DNA of 64,000 bases from Alcaligenes pakistanensis (GTDB lineage Bacteria; Pseudomonadota; Gammaproteobacteria; Burkholderiales; Burkholderiaceae_B): the NCBI RefSeq assembly GCF_014652815.1, contig NZ_BMZN01000002.1, forward strand, positions 276,340 to 340,339, in the 5' to 3' direction. Position numbers and translations under genes: made by a program. The first letter of the stretch is position 1. Every line of letters starts with the position of its first letter. Shown here in pieces: positions 48,101 to 56,274 of this stretch. Below the pieces are notes generated by a model. The model did no database searches and was not told the DNA's origin. It saw nothing but the letters and a program-made list of their open reading frames with translations.

Positions 48101-48995
48101 CATTGCCATTGCAGGCAAGGTTGTGGCCGATGCGGGTTGGTTCAACCTGGATATGTTGGGTGGCATCCCGACTGTGGATAGTGACGTTGTGATTATCCGT
48201 GCGGGTGATGAACCCGCCAGCGAGCAGTCCCAGGCCGCTACCGACATGAGCATGGAAATCGATGTGGACTTGGGGCCGCGCTTTTACTTGACGGGTTACG
48301 GCGTGAACTCCGGTCTGGTGGGCCAGCTGCGAGTCACCATGAGCGGTGGCAAGCTTACCGGCATAGGCGCTTTACGCACGCGGGGGGGCCGCATTGAGCT
48401 GTATGGCCAAAAGCTGATGCTCAAGCGCGGTACGGTGACTTTCCAGGGGGATATCACATCCCCGATTCTGGATATCGAAGCTTTGCGTACCGGCCAGGCG
48501 GTAGAGGCAGGTGTTAAGGTGGCTGGTACGGCGCGGCGTCCACGGATTGATCTGGTGTCTTATCCCGAGGTCAGTGAAGTTGAAAAACTGTCCTGGCTCT
48601 TGCTGGGTCACGGACCGGATGATTCCGGTGGCGACATGGCCTTGTTGCTCAGTGTTGGTACTTCCTTCCTGGGCGATGGCGAACCCTTCTACCGCAAGTT
48701 TGGTATTGATGAGGTGGCCATGCGTTCCGGCGACCTAGGCAGTGCGGGTAGCATTTTGCCGGTGGAAAGTGTGGTCAAATCCCTGAACAGCGGCACCAGC
48801 AACGAAGAGCGCAAGTTTATTTCGATCAGCAAGGCGCTGACGGCGGATATTTCGGTCAGCCTGGAGCAGGCGATGGCTGATACGGGTACGGTGGGTCGAG
48901 CCAGTTACCGCCTTGCACGGGGTCTGACAGCCGAGCTAAGCGCCGGTACGGTAAGCGGTCTGGCCCTGATTTACCGCTGGTTCTCGAAGGATTGA
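45108..48995 (+). CDS. tamB: Translocation and assembly module TamB
   Basis: 1295 residues. A single N-terminal membrane anchor (about 15-38) is followed by a very long periplasmic beta-rich AsmA-like/beta-taco region and the conserved DUF490 (TamB) domain at the C-terminus (about 950-1295; GALRTRGGRIELYGQKL, SPILDIEALRT, VGRASYRLARGL, LIYRWFSKD). It bridges inner and outer membranes and partners TamA. Two Ala/Pro/Ser-rich low-complexity linkers (about residues 225-300 and 620-660) interrupt the beta region, which is not unusual in size for betaproteobacteria. Translationally coupled to tamA. Confidence 0.95.
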   Translation: MAWVRRWFRYFALWGIPFVVIALLLVCGFVYWVLASQAGTRWALRTALPYVQGSAQGVRGTVWDGLSIDHLVVSLPDTHVDIERLRLQANWKELWERRLHVVELSAQKVDVALTSSDEPKSDEPFKMPELPVSIAVDKLALGQFLLSQDGTPLPLAIADLSSALSLGSEGAQLRLYDLMLANESIRAGFQGDVELASLDAPYPARADIQIIARGLTAESPICAKQYLPAYAEQPKTADQQDKFGKVIASKTTAVTSAEQGKPVVSPAAEPLDANSAAGVVITDHDPVAGHPEQERIQNPVSVPEPEPLPDCVVNAQVALKGSLEEATLLLTGHGQGYSLDASAELSPLASVPVRMAKLAVALPDQSSVNADFAWDALQEGIHVQDHFKGQFSSDKLDLHALLGDVLPDALINSQGQFDVVLADKEQILSADVDIQLLQGSRWNKQAAIGQIKAKASAPAQPGDPTWWRQLSFTDVLTDLKLGDNQVLLKGDLGISGTAALDLQVKMPKAEQLWPGLELGKASAQGQLRGDVSRHTLQLKGQYDLGGKESGQLGQGLAQADLALEGGWHFADQGKAAYWDGKVSRLVADHAGLAVRLQSAMPVRFTDALWAPEPAAQVVEAGSTEAQAQTVNQPPADAVLAPAGTATHTDTRASQASKTPEPLAPWSVRVGAATLSTAVDGEPWINLRHQESTYQPGQWASRGELLDLVLSEPRIARLLRKVGVEESAEKAKGGGVKIAKHKKTQPPEIDIKARWDLKFNGALAGQVRVDRVAGDVQVFAEPPMSLGLEDLSVVINAKPTSATSSRLDAQLDLRTKEMGYVTAKAQTPIHGLALSENDRKTISLQADIDDLSWTRLFLGDAMELGGRLNADVNIDVGAKWAWTSRGTVTGRDLRFTRLDDGIRLVDGQLDARFDGDIFRLDSLSFPATPRVEPQEWRTATWLKESPEAKGGKLTVSGQWNLSTQQGAFGVDIYRFPILQRADRYAMMSGNITLDMDLPRIAIAGKVVADAGWFNLDMLGGIPTVDSDVVIIRAGDEPASEQSQAATDMSMEIDVDLGPRFYLTGYGVNSGLVGQLRVTMSGGKLTGIGALRTRGGRIELYGQKLMLKRGTVTFQGDITSPILDIEALRTGQAVEAGVKVAGTARRPRIDLVSYPEVSEVEKLSWLLLGHGPDDSGGDMALLLSVGTSFLGDGEPFYRKFGIDEVAMRSGDLGSAGSILPVESVVKSLNSGTSNEERKFISISKALTADISVSLEQAMADTGTVGRASYRLARGLTAELSAGTVSGLALIYRWFSKD

Positions 48996-49123
48996 TGCGG
49001 GCTTGCCCAGCGCAAAGCGGGCACGGAGTTGTGGCGCAAATGACAAATTTGCGCCGCAATGAGCTTGTGTACGTATCTAAACGATAAAATAACCGGTTAC
49101 TGATTTAAGGCGGCTAATTTCTT

Positions 49124-49687
49124 ATGAGTATCAAAAGCGACCGTTGGATTCGGCAGGTTGCTGCCCAAGGCATGATCGAGCCTTTCGAACCAGGCCAAGT
49201 GCGCAATGTAAACGGACAACGTATTGTCAGCTATGGCACCAGCAGCTATGGCTACGATGTGCGCTGTGCCAATGAATTCAAGATTTTCACCAATATCAAC
49301 TCGACCATCGTGGACCCCAAGGCCTTCGATGAAAAATCCTTCGTGGATTTTGTGGGTGATGTGTGCATTATTCCCCCCAATTCCTTTGCCTTGGCCCGCA
49401 CGGTTGAGTACTTCCGTATTCCCCGCAGTGTGCTGACCATGTGCCTGGGCAAAAGTACCTATGCCCGTTGCGGCATCATCGTGAACGTGACCCCGCTGGA
49501 ACCCGAATGGGAAGGCCATGTCACTTTGGAGTTCTCCAATACCACGCCGCTGCCTGCCAAGATTTACGCGGGTGAAGGGTGTGCGCAGATGCTGTTCTTT
49601 GAAAGCGATGAAGTGTGCGAAGTGTCGTACCGCGACCGCGGCGGCAAATATCAAGGTCAGCTGGGCGTTACCTTGCCCCGTACCTAG
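49124..49687 (+). CDS. dcd: dCTP deaminase
   Basis: 187-residue trimeric enzyme converting dCTP to dUTP and ammonia, the first step of the main dTMP route. Motifs include [13 protein letters not shown], the catalytic region [17 protein letters not shown] with its glutamate, and a C-terminal GGKYQGQ. It is the mono-functional proteobacterial type by length, so a separate dUTPase is needed; the fusion gene at 32378-33811 could supply it. Nine bases from the downstream decarboxylase. Confidence 0.97.
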   Translation: MSIKSDRWIRQVAAQGMIEPFEPGQVRNVNGQRIVSYGTSSYGYDVRCANEFKIFTNINSTIVDPKAFDEKSFVDFVGDVCIIPPNSFALARTVEYFRIPRSVLTMCLGKSTYARCGIIVNVTPLEPEWEGHVTLEFSNTTPLPAKIYAGEGCAQMLFFESDEVCEVSYRDRGGKYQGQLGVTLPRT

Positions 49688-49696
49688 GAGTTCTGG

Positions 49697-51970
49697 ATGA
49701 AGTTTCGTTTTCCTATCGTCATCATCGACGAAGACTACCGTTCCGAAAATACGTCAGGCCTGGGTATTCGAGCCCTGGCCTCGGCGATAGAGGCCGAAGG
49801 CGTAGAGGTTCTCGGGGTCACCAGCTATGGTGACCTTAGTTCTTTTGCGCAACAGCAAAGCCGCGCGAGCGCCTTCATTTTGTCGATTGATGATGAGGAA
49901 TTCGATGTGGATTCCCCGGAGGATGTCGCGAACGCGATTAAGAACCTGCGCTCCTTTATTGGCGAGCTGCGGTTCCGCAACGAGGACATCCCCATCTATC
50001 TCTACGGCGAGACGCGCACCTCGCAGCATATCCCTAACGATATCCTGCGCGAGCTGCACGGCTTCATTCATATGTTCGAGGACACGCCCGAGTTCGTGGC
50101 GCGTCACATCATTCGCGAAGCGCGCTCCTACCTGGAGAGCCTGGCACCGCCGTTTTTCCGCGAGCTGGTCAAGTACGCCTCTGACGGCTCCTACTCTTGG
50201 CACTGCCCTGGGCATTCGGGGGGTGTAGCCTTTCTGAAAAGCCCAGTGGGCCAGATGTTTCACCAGTTTTTTGGTGAAAACATGCTGCGTGCCGACGTGT
50301 GTAATGCGGTGGATGAGTTGGGCCAGTTGCTGGACCATACCGGCCCAGTGGCCGAGGCCGAGCGTAACGCCGCCCGTATTTTTCATGCGGATCACTGCTT
50401 TTTCGTGACCAACGGCACCTCTACCTCCAACAAAATCGTCTGGCACGCCAATGTGGCCAATAACGATGTGGTGGTTGTGGACCGTAACTGTCATAAATCG
50501 ATTCTGCACGCCATCACCATGACGGGTGCTATCCCAGTGTTTTTGCGCCCTACGCGTAACCACCTGGGTATTATCGGCCCCATTCCGCAAGACGAATTCC
50601 TGCCGGAAAACATCGCGCGCAAAATCGAAGCCAATCCCTTTGCCAGCCAGGCCAAGAATAAGAAGCCTCGTATTCTGACGCTGACGCAAAGTACCTACGA
50701 TGGCGTCATCTATAACGTGGAGATGATCAAAGAGACCCTGGACTCCAAGATTCCCACACTGCACTTTGATGAAGCCTGGTTGCCGCATGCGGCGTTCCAC
50801 GATTTCTATCACGACATGCATGCCATTGGTGCGGACCGTCCGCGTACCAAAGACACCATGATTTACGCGACGCACTCCACGCACAAGATGCTGGCCGGCT
50901 TGTCGCAGGCGTCCCAGATTACGGTGCAGGATGCTGAAAATCGTCCCTTGGACCGCAACGTCTTTAACGAAGCCTATCTGATGCACACCAGCACCAGTCC
51001 GCAGTACGCCATTATTGCGTCCTGTGATGTGGCAGCGGCCATGATGGAGCCGCCCGGCGGCACCGCATTGGTCGAGGAGAGCATTCGCGAGGCCATGGAC
51101 TTCCGTCGCGCCATGCGTAAAGTGTCCGGCGAGTACGGCGAGAGCGACTGGTGGTTCAAGGTCTGGGGCCCGGATAATCTGCCAGACGAAGGCATAGGCG
51201 AGCGCGACGACTGGATCTTGCGTTCCGATGCGGAATGGCACGGTTTTGGCAAGTTGTCGACTAACTTCAATATGCTGGACCCGGTCAAGGCCACGGTGGT
51301 GACGCCCGGCCTGGATATTTCCGGTACTTTCGCCGAGCAGGGCATCCCTGCTGCTTTGGTGTCCAAGTATCTGGCCGAACACGGCGTGGTTGTTGAAAAA
51401 ACCGGCCTGTATTCCTTCTTTATTCTGTTCACCATTGGCATTACCAAGGGGCGTTGGAATACCTTGCTGACTGCCTTGCAACAGTTCAAGGACGATTACG
51501 ACCGTAACCAGCCTATGTGGCGCATCTTGCCGGACTTCTGTAAAGCTCAGCCTACCTACGAGAGCATGGGTTTACGCGATCTGTGCCAGCAGATTCACCA
51601 GGCTTACCGCAAGTACGATTTGGCTCGCTTGACGACCGAGGTTTACTTGAGCGATATGATTCCCGCTTTGAAGCCTTCGGATGCTTACGCCAAGATGGCG
51701 CACGGCGATATCGAGCGAGTCGGCATTGACGAGCTGGAAGGCCGCGTTACCGGCGTATTGCTGACGCCTTACCCACCCGGCATCCCCTTGCTGATCCCCG
51801 GCGAACGCTTTAACTCGCGCATTGTGGAATACCTGCAATTTGCCCGCGAGTTCAACGCCCGCTTCCCTGGCTTTGAAACCTATGTGCATGGATTGGCTCA
51901 GGATATTGGCCCCAATGGACTGCCGCGCTACTACGTAGATTGCGTGCTTGAATCTGAGACAAACGAGTAA
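49697..51970 (+). CDS. Arg/Lys/Orn decarboxylase, fold-type I PLP enzyme
   Basis: 757-residue enzyme of the AdiA/CadA/SpeF group. It has a receiver-like N-terminal wing (about 1-130, starting PIVIIDEDYRSENTSG), the PLP core with SWHCPGHSGG near 170 and TSTSNK, the Schiff-base lysine K397 in THSTHKMLAG, and the C-terminal domain with TPYPPGIPLL(I)PGE. It decarboxylates arginine, lysine or ornithine to the polyamine or precursor; sequence alone does not settle which. No antiporter is adjacent, which argues against an acid-resistance cassette. Probably co-transcribed with dcd. Confidence 0.93.
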   Translation: MKFRFPIVIIDEDYRSENTSGLGIRALASAIEAEGVEVLGVTSYGDLSSFAQQQSRASAFILSIDDEEFDVDSPEDVANAIKNLRSFIGELRFRNEDIPIYLYGETRTSQHIPNDILRELHGFIHMFEDTPEFVARHIIREARSYLESLAPPFFRELVKYASDGSYSWHCPGHSGGVAFLKSPVGQMFHQFFGENMLRADVCNAVDELGQLLDHTGPVAEAERNAARIFHADHCFFVTNGTSTSNKIVWHANVANNDVVVVDRNCHKSILHAITMTGAIPVFLRPTRNHLGIIGPIPQDEFLPENIARKIEANPFASQAKNKKPRILTLTQSTYDGVIYNVEMIKETLDSKIPTLHFDEAWLPHAAFHDFYHDMHAIGADRPRTKDTMIYATHSTHKMLAGLSQASQITVQDAENRPLDRNVFNEAYLMHTSTSPQYAIIASCDVAAAMMEPPGGTALVEESIREAMDFRRAMRKVSGEYGESDWWFKVWGPDNLPDEGIGERDDWILRSDAEWHGFGKLSTNFNMLDPVKATVVTPGLDISGTFAEQGIPAALVSKYLAEHGVVVEKTGLYSFFILFTIGITKGRWNTLLTALQQFKDDYDRNQPMWRILPDFCKAQPTYESMGLRDLCQQIHQAYRKYDLARLTTEVYLSDMIPALKPSDAYAKMAHGDIERVGIDELEGRVTGVLLTPYPPGIPLLIPGERFNSRIVEYLQFAREFNARFPGFETYVHGLAQDIGPNGLPRYYVDCVLESETNE

Positions 51971-51976
51971 ACCCGC

Positions 51977-53206
51977 GTGACCCCTATTTTTGATGTTGCC
52001 GTCATTGGCGCCGGTGCGGCCGGTATGTTGGCCGCCAGTATTGCAGGCCAACGCGGCCTGCGAGTGGTATTGATTGATCACGCTGAAAAGCTGGGCGAGA
52101 AAATTCGTATTTCGGGGGGAGGGCGCTGCAACTTCACCAATACAGGGACCTCGCCCGAGAATTTTCTGTCCAAGAACCCCCATTTTTGCCGTTCGGCGTT
52201 GGCGGCCTATACGCCGCAGGATTTCCTGCAGTTGCTGCGCGAATACCGCATTGGTTTTCATGAAAAGCACAAAGGCCAGCTGTTCTGTGATGACTCCAGC
52301 GAGTCCATCATCCAGATGCTGCGTCAGGAGTGCCTGAAAGGGCAGGTGTCCTGGCGTATGCCGTGTTCGGTGCAGTCCATAGGCCGTGGCGAAGAGGGCT
52401 TTGTGCTGCGTACCAGCCAGGGTGATCTGAACGCCTTGCAGGTAGTCATCGCGACTGGCGGTATGGCCATTCCGCAGCTGGGCTCTACGGATTACGCCTT
52501 GCGTGTCGCCCGTCATTTTGGTTTGAAAGTGGTCGAGCCACATCCCGCCCTAGTTCCTTTGACCTTTGATGGGCGGGATTGGCGTCCGTTTTCGACATTA
52601 AGCGGTGTGGCCTTGGAAGTAGAGGTCAGCGCTGGGCAGGGTAAGCAGCGTCAGGCTTTTCTGGAAGATCTGCTGTTTACGCATCGGGGTTTGTCGGGAC
52701 CCGGTATTTTGCAGATTTCCAGCTATTGGCAATCGGGTGAAAGTATTACCGTGGACTTGGCTCCCGGCCAGGATATTGCGCAGCAATTGATGGATTTGAA
52801 GGCCGGTAGCCGTCAGCAACTGGTCACCGTCTTGTCGACCTTGTGGCCACGCCGTTTGGTTGAGCAGTGGCTGGAAACTTCGGATCAGCTCCCTAAAGGG
52901 GTGGGTCAGCAACGTCTGGCAGATTTGCCGGACCGGGTTTTGCGCACGGTGGGACAGGTCATTAATGCCTGGCAGTTGAAGCCAAGTGGCACGGCGGGCT
53001 ATAAAAAGGCGGAAGTGATGAGCGGCGGGGTAGATACGCGCGAGCTGAATCAAAAAAGCATGGAAGCACGTAAAGTGCCCGGTCTGTTTTTTATTGGCGA
53101 AGCGGTGGATGTCACTGGCTGGTTGGGCGGGTATAACTTCCAGTGGGCCTGGGCGTCGGCCGCCGCGTGTGCGCGATCGTTGAAAGCGCAGGCAGAACAG
53201 GGCTAA
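51977..53206 (+). CDS. HI0933-family FAD-dependent oxidoreductase
   Basis: 409-residue flavoprotein of the HI0933/YhiN/BaiN family. A GTG start leads into the FAD dinucleotide motif VAVIGAGAAGMLAA, then SGGGRCNFTNT, a mid-protein VIATGGMAIPQLGSTD, and a C-terminal GLFFIGEAVDVTGWLGGYNF. The substrate is unknown for most members. It follows the decarboxylase by six bases and is probably in the same operon; a hairpin follows. Confidence 0.93.
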   Translation: MTPIFDVAVIGAGAAGMLAASIAGQRGLRVVLIDHAEKLGEKIRISGGGRCNFTNTGTSPENFLSKNPHFCRSALAAYTPQDFLQLLREYRIGFHEKHKGQLFCDDSSESIIQMLRQECLKGQVSWRMPCSVQSIGRGEEGFVLRTSQGDLNALQVVIATGGMAIPQLGSTDYALRVARHFGLKVVEPHPALVPLTFDGRDWRPFSTLSGVALEVEVSAGQGKQRQAFLEDLLFTHRGLSGPGILQISSYWQSGESITVDLAPGQDIAQQLMDLKAGSRQQLVTVLSTLWPRRLVEQWLETSDQLPKGVGQQRLADLPDRVLRTVGQVINAWQLKPSGTAGYKKAEVMSGGVDTRELNQKSMEARKVPGLFFIGEAVDVTGWLGGYNFQWAWASAAACARSLKAQAEQG

Positions 53207-53216
53207 GTAGACGAGC

Positions 53217-53251
53217 AGGAACGGCAAGAGGCAGTGTCTGCCGCCGTTCCT
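53217..53251 (+). terminator. Hairpin between the flavoprotein gene and gcvH
   Basis: AGGAACGGC/GCCGTTCCT stem with a loop of about 16 bases, ten bases past the stop. No T run follows, so it may be a weak terminator. Confidence 0.55.
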
Positions 53252-53292
53252 GACATCATCAGGATTAATGGTTGGTCAGTCAGGGAGGCGAT

Positions 53293-53667
53293 ATGCAGCT
53301 ACCAGAAGATAGAAAGTACGTAGTAAGCCACGAGTGGGCCAAGGACGAAGGCGGGGTAGTGCTGGTTGGCATTACGGACTTTGCCCAGGATCAGTTGGGT
53401 GATTTGGTGTTTGTAGGTGACTTCACGCCGGGCACGCGTTTGGCAGCTGGTGAAACTGCAGGCGTGGTGGAATCGGTGAAAGCGGCGTCTGATATTTATG
53501 CGCCCGTCTCCGGTGAACTACTGGAGTTTAACCAGGCTTTATCTGATGCGCCCCATCTGCTGAACGAAGCGCCGTTTGATACCTGGATCTTCAAGCTCAA
53601 GGCGGATAATCCGGCCGACCTGCAAGGTTTGCTGGATGGCCCGGCGTACGCTGCAGTGGCTGAATAA
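53293..53667 (+). CDS. gcvH: Glycine cleavage system H protein
   Basis: 124-residue lipoyl-carrier protein with the lipoylation site K63 in GVVESVKAASD. H protein shuttles the aminomethyl group between the P, T and L proteins and can be a lipoate source for other complexes. GGGAGG sits four bases before the ATG at 53293. gcvT and gcvP are not adjacent, so this is a stand-alone copy or the operon is split. A strong terminator follows. Confidence 0.95.
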   Translation: MQLPEDRKYVVSHEWAKDEGGVVLVGITDFAQDQLGDLVFVGDFTPGTRLAAGETAGVVESVKAASDIYAPVSGELLEFNQALSDAPHLLNEAPFDTWIFKLKADNPADLQGLLDGPAYAAVAE

Positions 53668-54011
53668 GCTCGGAAATTAAGCCCATGACCAATACCGTGT
53701 AGTTGGGTTTGAGGTAGATGGCTTGATCGTATGCAAAGAAAAGGCCTGAGTCCGTGATATCGGACTCAGGCCTTTTTCTTATTTGCGTCCCAGCGCGAAG
53801 GCGCGGACATGGAGTGTGGCCTGATGGCTAGGTCATGCTCGACAGGTCATGAAAGTCAACTGCCATACGTATCAGCACTAGGCCGCATGCCCTGGTGATC
53901 TGCTTTGACATTGCTCTGCGAAATCCAGCTGAAAAACGAAACGTCGATCAGGCGATAGGGTGTCAATTCGACCTGGGATAGAGAAAGCGGGCTCTGCAAG
54001 CTGGCAGCTTT
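53668..54011. other. Gap between gcvH and folA
   Basis: 344 bases between two convergent genes, containing the strong terminator at 53740-53778 and no supported gene. Confidence 0.6.
53740..53778. terminator. Strong bidirectional terminator after gcvH
   Basis: Perfect 15-bp stem AAAGGCCTGAGTCCG/CGGACTCAGGCCTTT, loop TGATAT, T run after. Confidence 0.95.
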
Positions 54012-54506
54012 TCAACTATGGCGATGGTAAGTCACATAGTCATAGTTAAAGCCATTCTCCTCGGGTTGTGGCAGGCGCTCCACTTCTTGCCATTGCCCAG
54101 TGGGCAGCTCTGGAAAGAAGGTGTCGCCCTCCACATCTGCTTTGATCTCCGTGGCGATCAGTTCCTGTGCGACTGGCAAAGCCAGTCGGAACAGTTGCTC
54201 CCCACCAATCACACAAGCGGTTTCAAAGCCGGGGCAGGCGGCCAGGGCATCGTCCAGATTGGTGAAAACCTGGGCGCCTTCAGCTTGGTAATCCGCATTA
54301 CGGCTAATCACCAGATTGGGACGTCCTGGCAAAGGACGGCCAAGGGATTCCCAAGTCTTGCGACCCATGATGATGGGTAAACCCATGGTCATGCGCTTGA
54401 AATGCTGCAGATCGGAGGGCAGGCGCCAAGGCAGATCATTGTCTTTGCCAATGCAGCGGTTGGCGGCATAGGCAACGACCAGACGGATGGATGGGGTAGA
54501 ACTCAT
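54012..54506 (-). CDS. folA: Dihydrofolate reductase
   Basis: 164-residue DHFR; reduces dihydrofolate to tetrahydrofolate with NADPH. Motifs: [38 protein letters not shown] and VIGGEQLF. It regenerates the folate oxidised by ThyA, whose gene is immediately upstream with an ATGA overlap. Confidence 0.97.
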   Translation of the reverse strand: MSSTPSIRLVVAYAANRCIGKDNDLPWRLPSDLQHFKRMTMGLPIIMGRKTWESLGRPLPGRPNLVISRNADYQAEGAQVFTNLDDALAACPGFETACVIGGEQLFRLALPVAQELIATEIKADVEGDTFFPELPTGQWQEVERLPQPEENGFNYDYVTYHRHS

Positions 54507-55303
54507 ACGGCAACAGGCGCCTTGATGTGGGGGTGAGGATCGTAGTCGGTGATCTCGAAGTCTTCGTATTCGTAATCGAACAGACTGGCGGGCTTACGCT
54601 TGATCGTCAGTTTAGGATAGGGGCGTGGCTCACGCGACAGTTGCAATTCGGCTTGCTCGAAGTGGTTGGAATACAGATGGCAGTCGCCGCCTGTCCAGAT
54701 GAAGTCACCCACTTCCAGATCACATTGCTGGGCCATCATGTGGGTCAGCAGGGCATAGCTGGCAATATTAAAGGGCACACCCAGGAAAATATCCGCACTG
54801 CGCTGGTAGAGCTGGCAAGACAGTTTGCCGTCGGCCACGTAGAACTGGAACAGAGCATGGCAAGGGGGCAGGGCCATCTGGCTAACATCGGCCACGTTCC
54901 AGGCCGACACAATCAGGCGGCGCGAATCGGGATTCTTGCGGATTTGTTCCACTAATTGGCTGATCTGGTCGATGTGACGGCCATCGGGCGTGGGCCAGGA
55001 GCGCCATTGCACACCATAGACCGGACCCAGATTGCCATTTTCATCGGCCCATTCGTCCCAGATGGATACGCCACGTTCCTGCAGCCAGCGCACATTGGAC
55101 TCACCACGCAAAAACCAGAGCAGCTCGATAAAGATGCTGCGGGTATGCAGCTTCTTGGTGGTGATCATCGGGAAGCCCTGCGACAGATCGAAGCGCATTT
55201 GATGACCAAATACCGAGTGCGTGCCGGTGCCGGTGCGATCCCCTTTGGGAGTGCCTTGGGTGTAGACCAGGCGCAGCAGGTCTTCGTAGGGATAGAGGGA
55301 CAT
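54503..55303 (-). CDS. thyA: Thymidylate synthase
   Basis: 266 residues, the normal ThyA length. It methylates dUMP to dTMP with methylene-tetrahydrofolate. The catalytic cysteine is in [11 protein letters not shown]; dUMP-binding residues in [11 protein letters not shown] and the C-terminal APVAV are present. I chose the ATG at 55303 ([10 protein letters not shown]), since the upstream frame overlaps the osmC gene. Middle gene of osmC-thyA-folA. Confidence 0.97.
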   Translation of the reverse strand: MSLYPYEDLLRLVYTQGTPKGDRTGTGTHSVFGHQMRFDLSQGFPMITTKKLHTRSIFIELLWFLRGESNVRWLQERGVSIWDEWADENGNLGPVYGVQWRSWPTPDGRHIDQISQLVEQIRKNPDSRRLIVSAWNVADVSQMALPPCHALFQFYVADGKLSCQLYQRSADIFLGVPFNIASYALLTHMMAQQCDLEVGDFIWTGGDCHLYSNHFEQAELQLSREPRPYPKLTIKRKPASLFDYEYEDFEITDYDPHPHIKAPVAV

Positions 55304-55310
55304 AGGGGCC

Positions 55311-55733
55311 TCAGGCTTGCTGAATATCGACGGAATAGGTGATCTCGGCCGTTTTGCCCAGCATGGCCGACGCCGAGCAGTACTTGTCGTGTGACAGTTG
55401 TACCGCGCGCTCAACCGCTGCCTGGGGCAGATCTTTGCCAGTCACCACAAAGGTGAAATGAATCTTGGTGAAGACCTTGGGGTCGGTATCTGCACGTTCG
55501 GCCGTCAGTTTGACCTGGCAGCCGCTAATGTCGTGACGACCACGCTTAAGAATCAACACCACGTCATAGGCTGCGCAGCCACCCGCACCGGTCAACAGCA
55601 TTTCCATGGGGCGAGGGGCCAGATTATTGCCACCGCCTTCGGGGGCACCGTCCATGGCCGTCACATGACCGCTGCCAGTACGGGCAATGAACAACATTCC
55701 GTCTTTGCCGCCCCAGTCGATTGTGCATTCCAT
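55311..55733 (-). CDS. OsmC/Ohr-family peroxidase-like protein
   Basis: 140-residue OsmC-family protein (YhfA-like) with the two redox cysteines in [11 protein letters not shown] and KYCSASAML. Family members reduce organic hydroperoxides with dihydrolipoyl proteins; YhfA-like proteins are less well characterised. Seven bases upstream of thyA, so probably the first gene of that operon. Confidence 0.9.
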   Translation of the reverse strand: MECTIDWGGKDGMLFIARTGSGHVTAMDGAPEGGGNNLAPRPMEMLLTGAGGCAAYDVVLILKRGRHDISGCQVKLTAERADTDPKVFTKIHFTFVVTGKDLPQAAVERAVQLSHDKYCSASAMLGKTAEITYSVDIQQA

Positions 55734-55898
55734 CTCAGTTCCTTTGTTTGCAGTGCGAGCGAAGACTCGTCAGTAGATTGATAGTGGTGATTGTACTTTT
55801 TTGATGCGGCCACTGCAGCGTCTATAGATAGGCTGTGGGGCTATGCAAAGCCGGATCAATATTTTGTTGCATCTGCTGGGGGCGCAGGCTCGCGGTCG

Positions 55899-55916
55899 TA
55901 TATGAAATTTCATATA
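55899..55916. promoter_or_regulatory. 18-bp perfect palindrome
   Basis: TATATGAAATTTCATATA is its own complement. It lies in the 540-base gap between osmC and ccoN, about 125 bases upstream of a TATAAT. A candidate operator for an unidentified regulator, or a divergent control site for both operons. Confidence 0.55.
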
Positions 55917-56041
55917 GACAAATCCAGCAAGAAACTCTCACTTTGTAAGGTTTTAACTGGTTTTGTTATTTGTCCTAGGATAAAATTCGGATCGGTACTC
56001 GGCATTTTGAAACAGATATGTCACAGGGGTTTACCCTCGCC

Positions 56042-56047
56042 TATAAT
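56042..56047 (+). promoter_or_regulatory. -10 element and leader upstream of the oxidase operon
   Basis: TATAAT in CCTATAATGTC; no good -35 is apparent. If used, the transcript would carry a leader of about 220 bases, including the inverted repeat GTCGCAGAT (56179-56187)/ATCTGCGAC (56210-56218). No FNR/ANR box (TTGAT-N4-ATCAA) was seen in the gap. Confidence 0.5.
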
Positions 56048-56274
56048 GTCTGTCGCCCGTATACCAAAAAATGTCGTGCTCGTATTTGTTTTGTCGCAAT
56101 AAACCTTGCTTTCCATGGGGGCTTTATTCAGGCGTAACAAGCGGGTGTTTTAACATGACGGCTCTCGCGACCTAGGCAGTCGCAGATTTTTTGCGTCCAT
56201 GCTCTTTCGATCTGCGACGCGTCAAGTGCCGCCGAGCTGCTTGGCAGCTTCACATTAACCAGGCCTGGATCATT

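Noticed and set aside
49754-51481. A 575-codon frame antisense to the decarboxylase
   Set aside because: Codon-bias shadow of a clear PLP enzyme.
49697-51970. Acid-resistance decarboxylase-antiporter cassette
   Set aside because: No antiporter or regulator gene is adjacent; dcd and a flavoprotein flank the decarboxylase.
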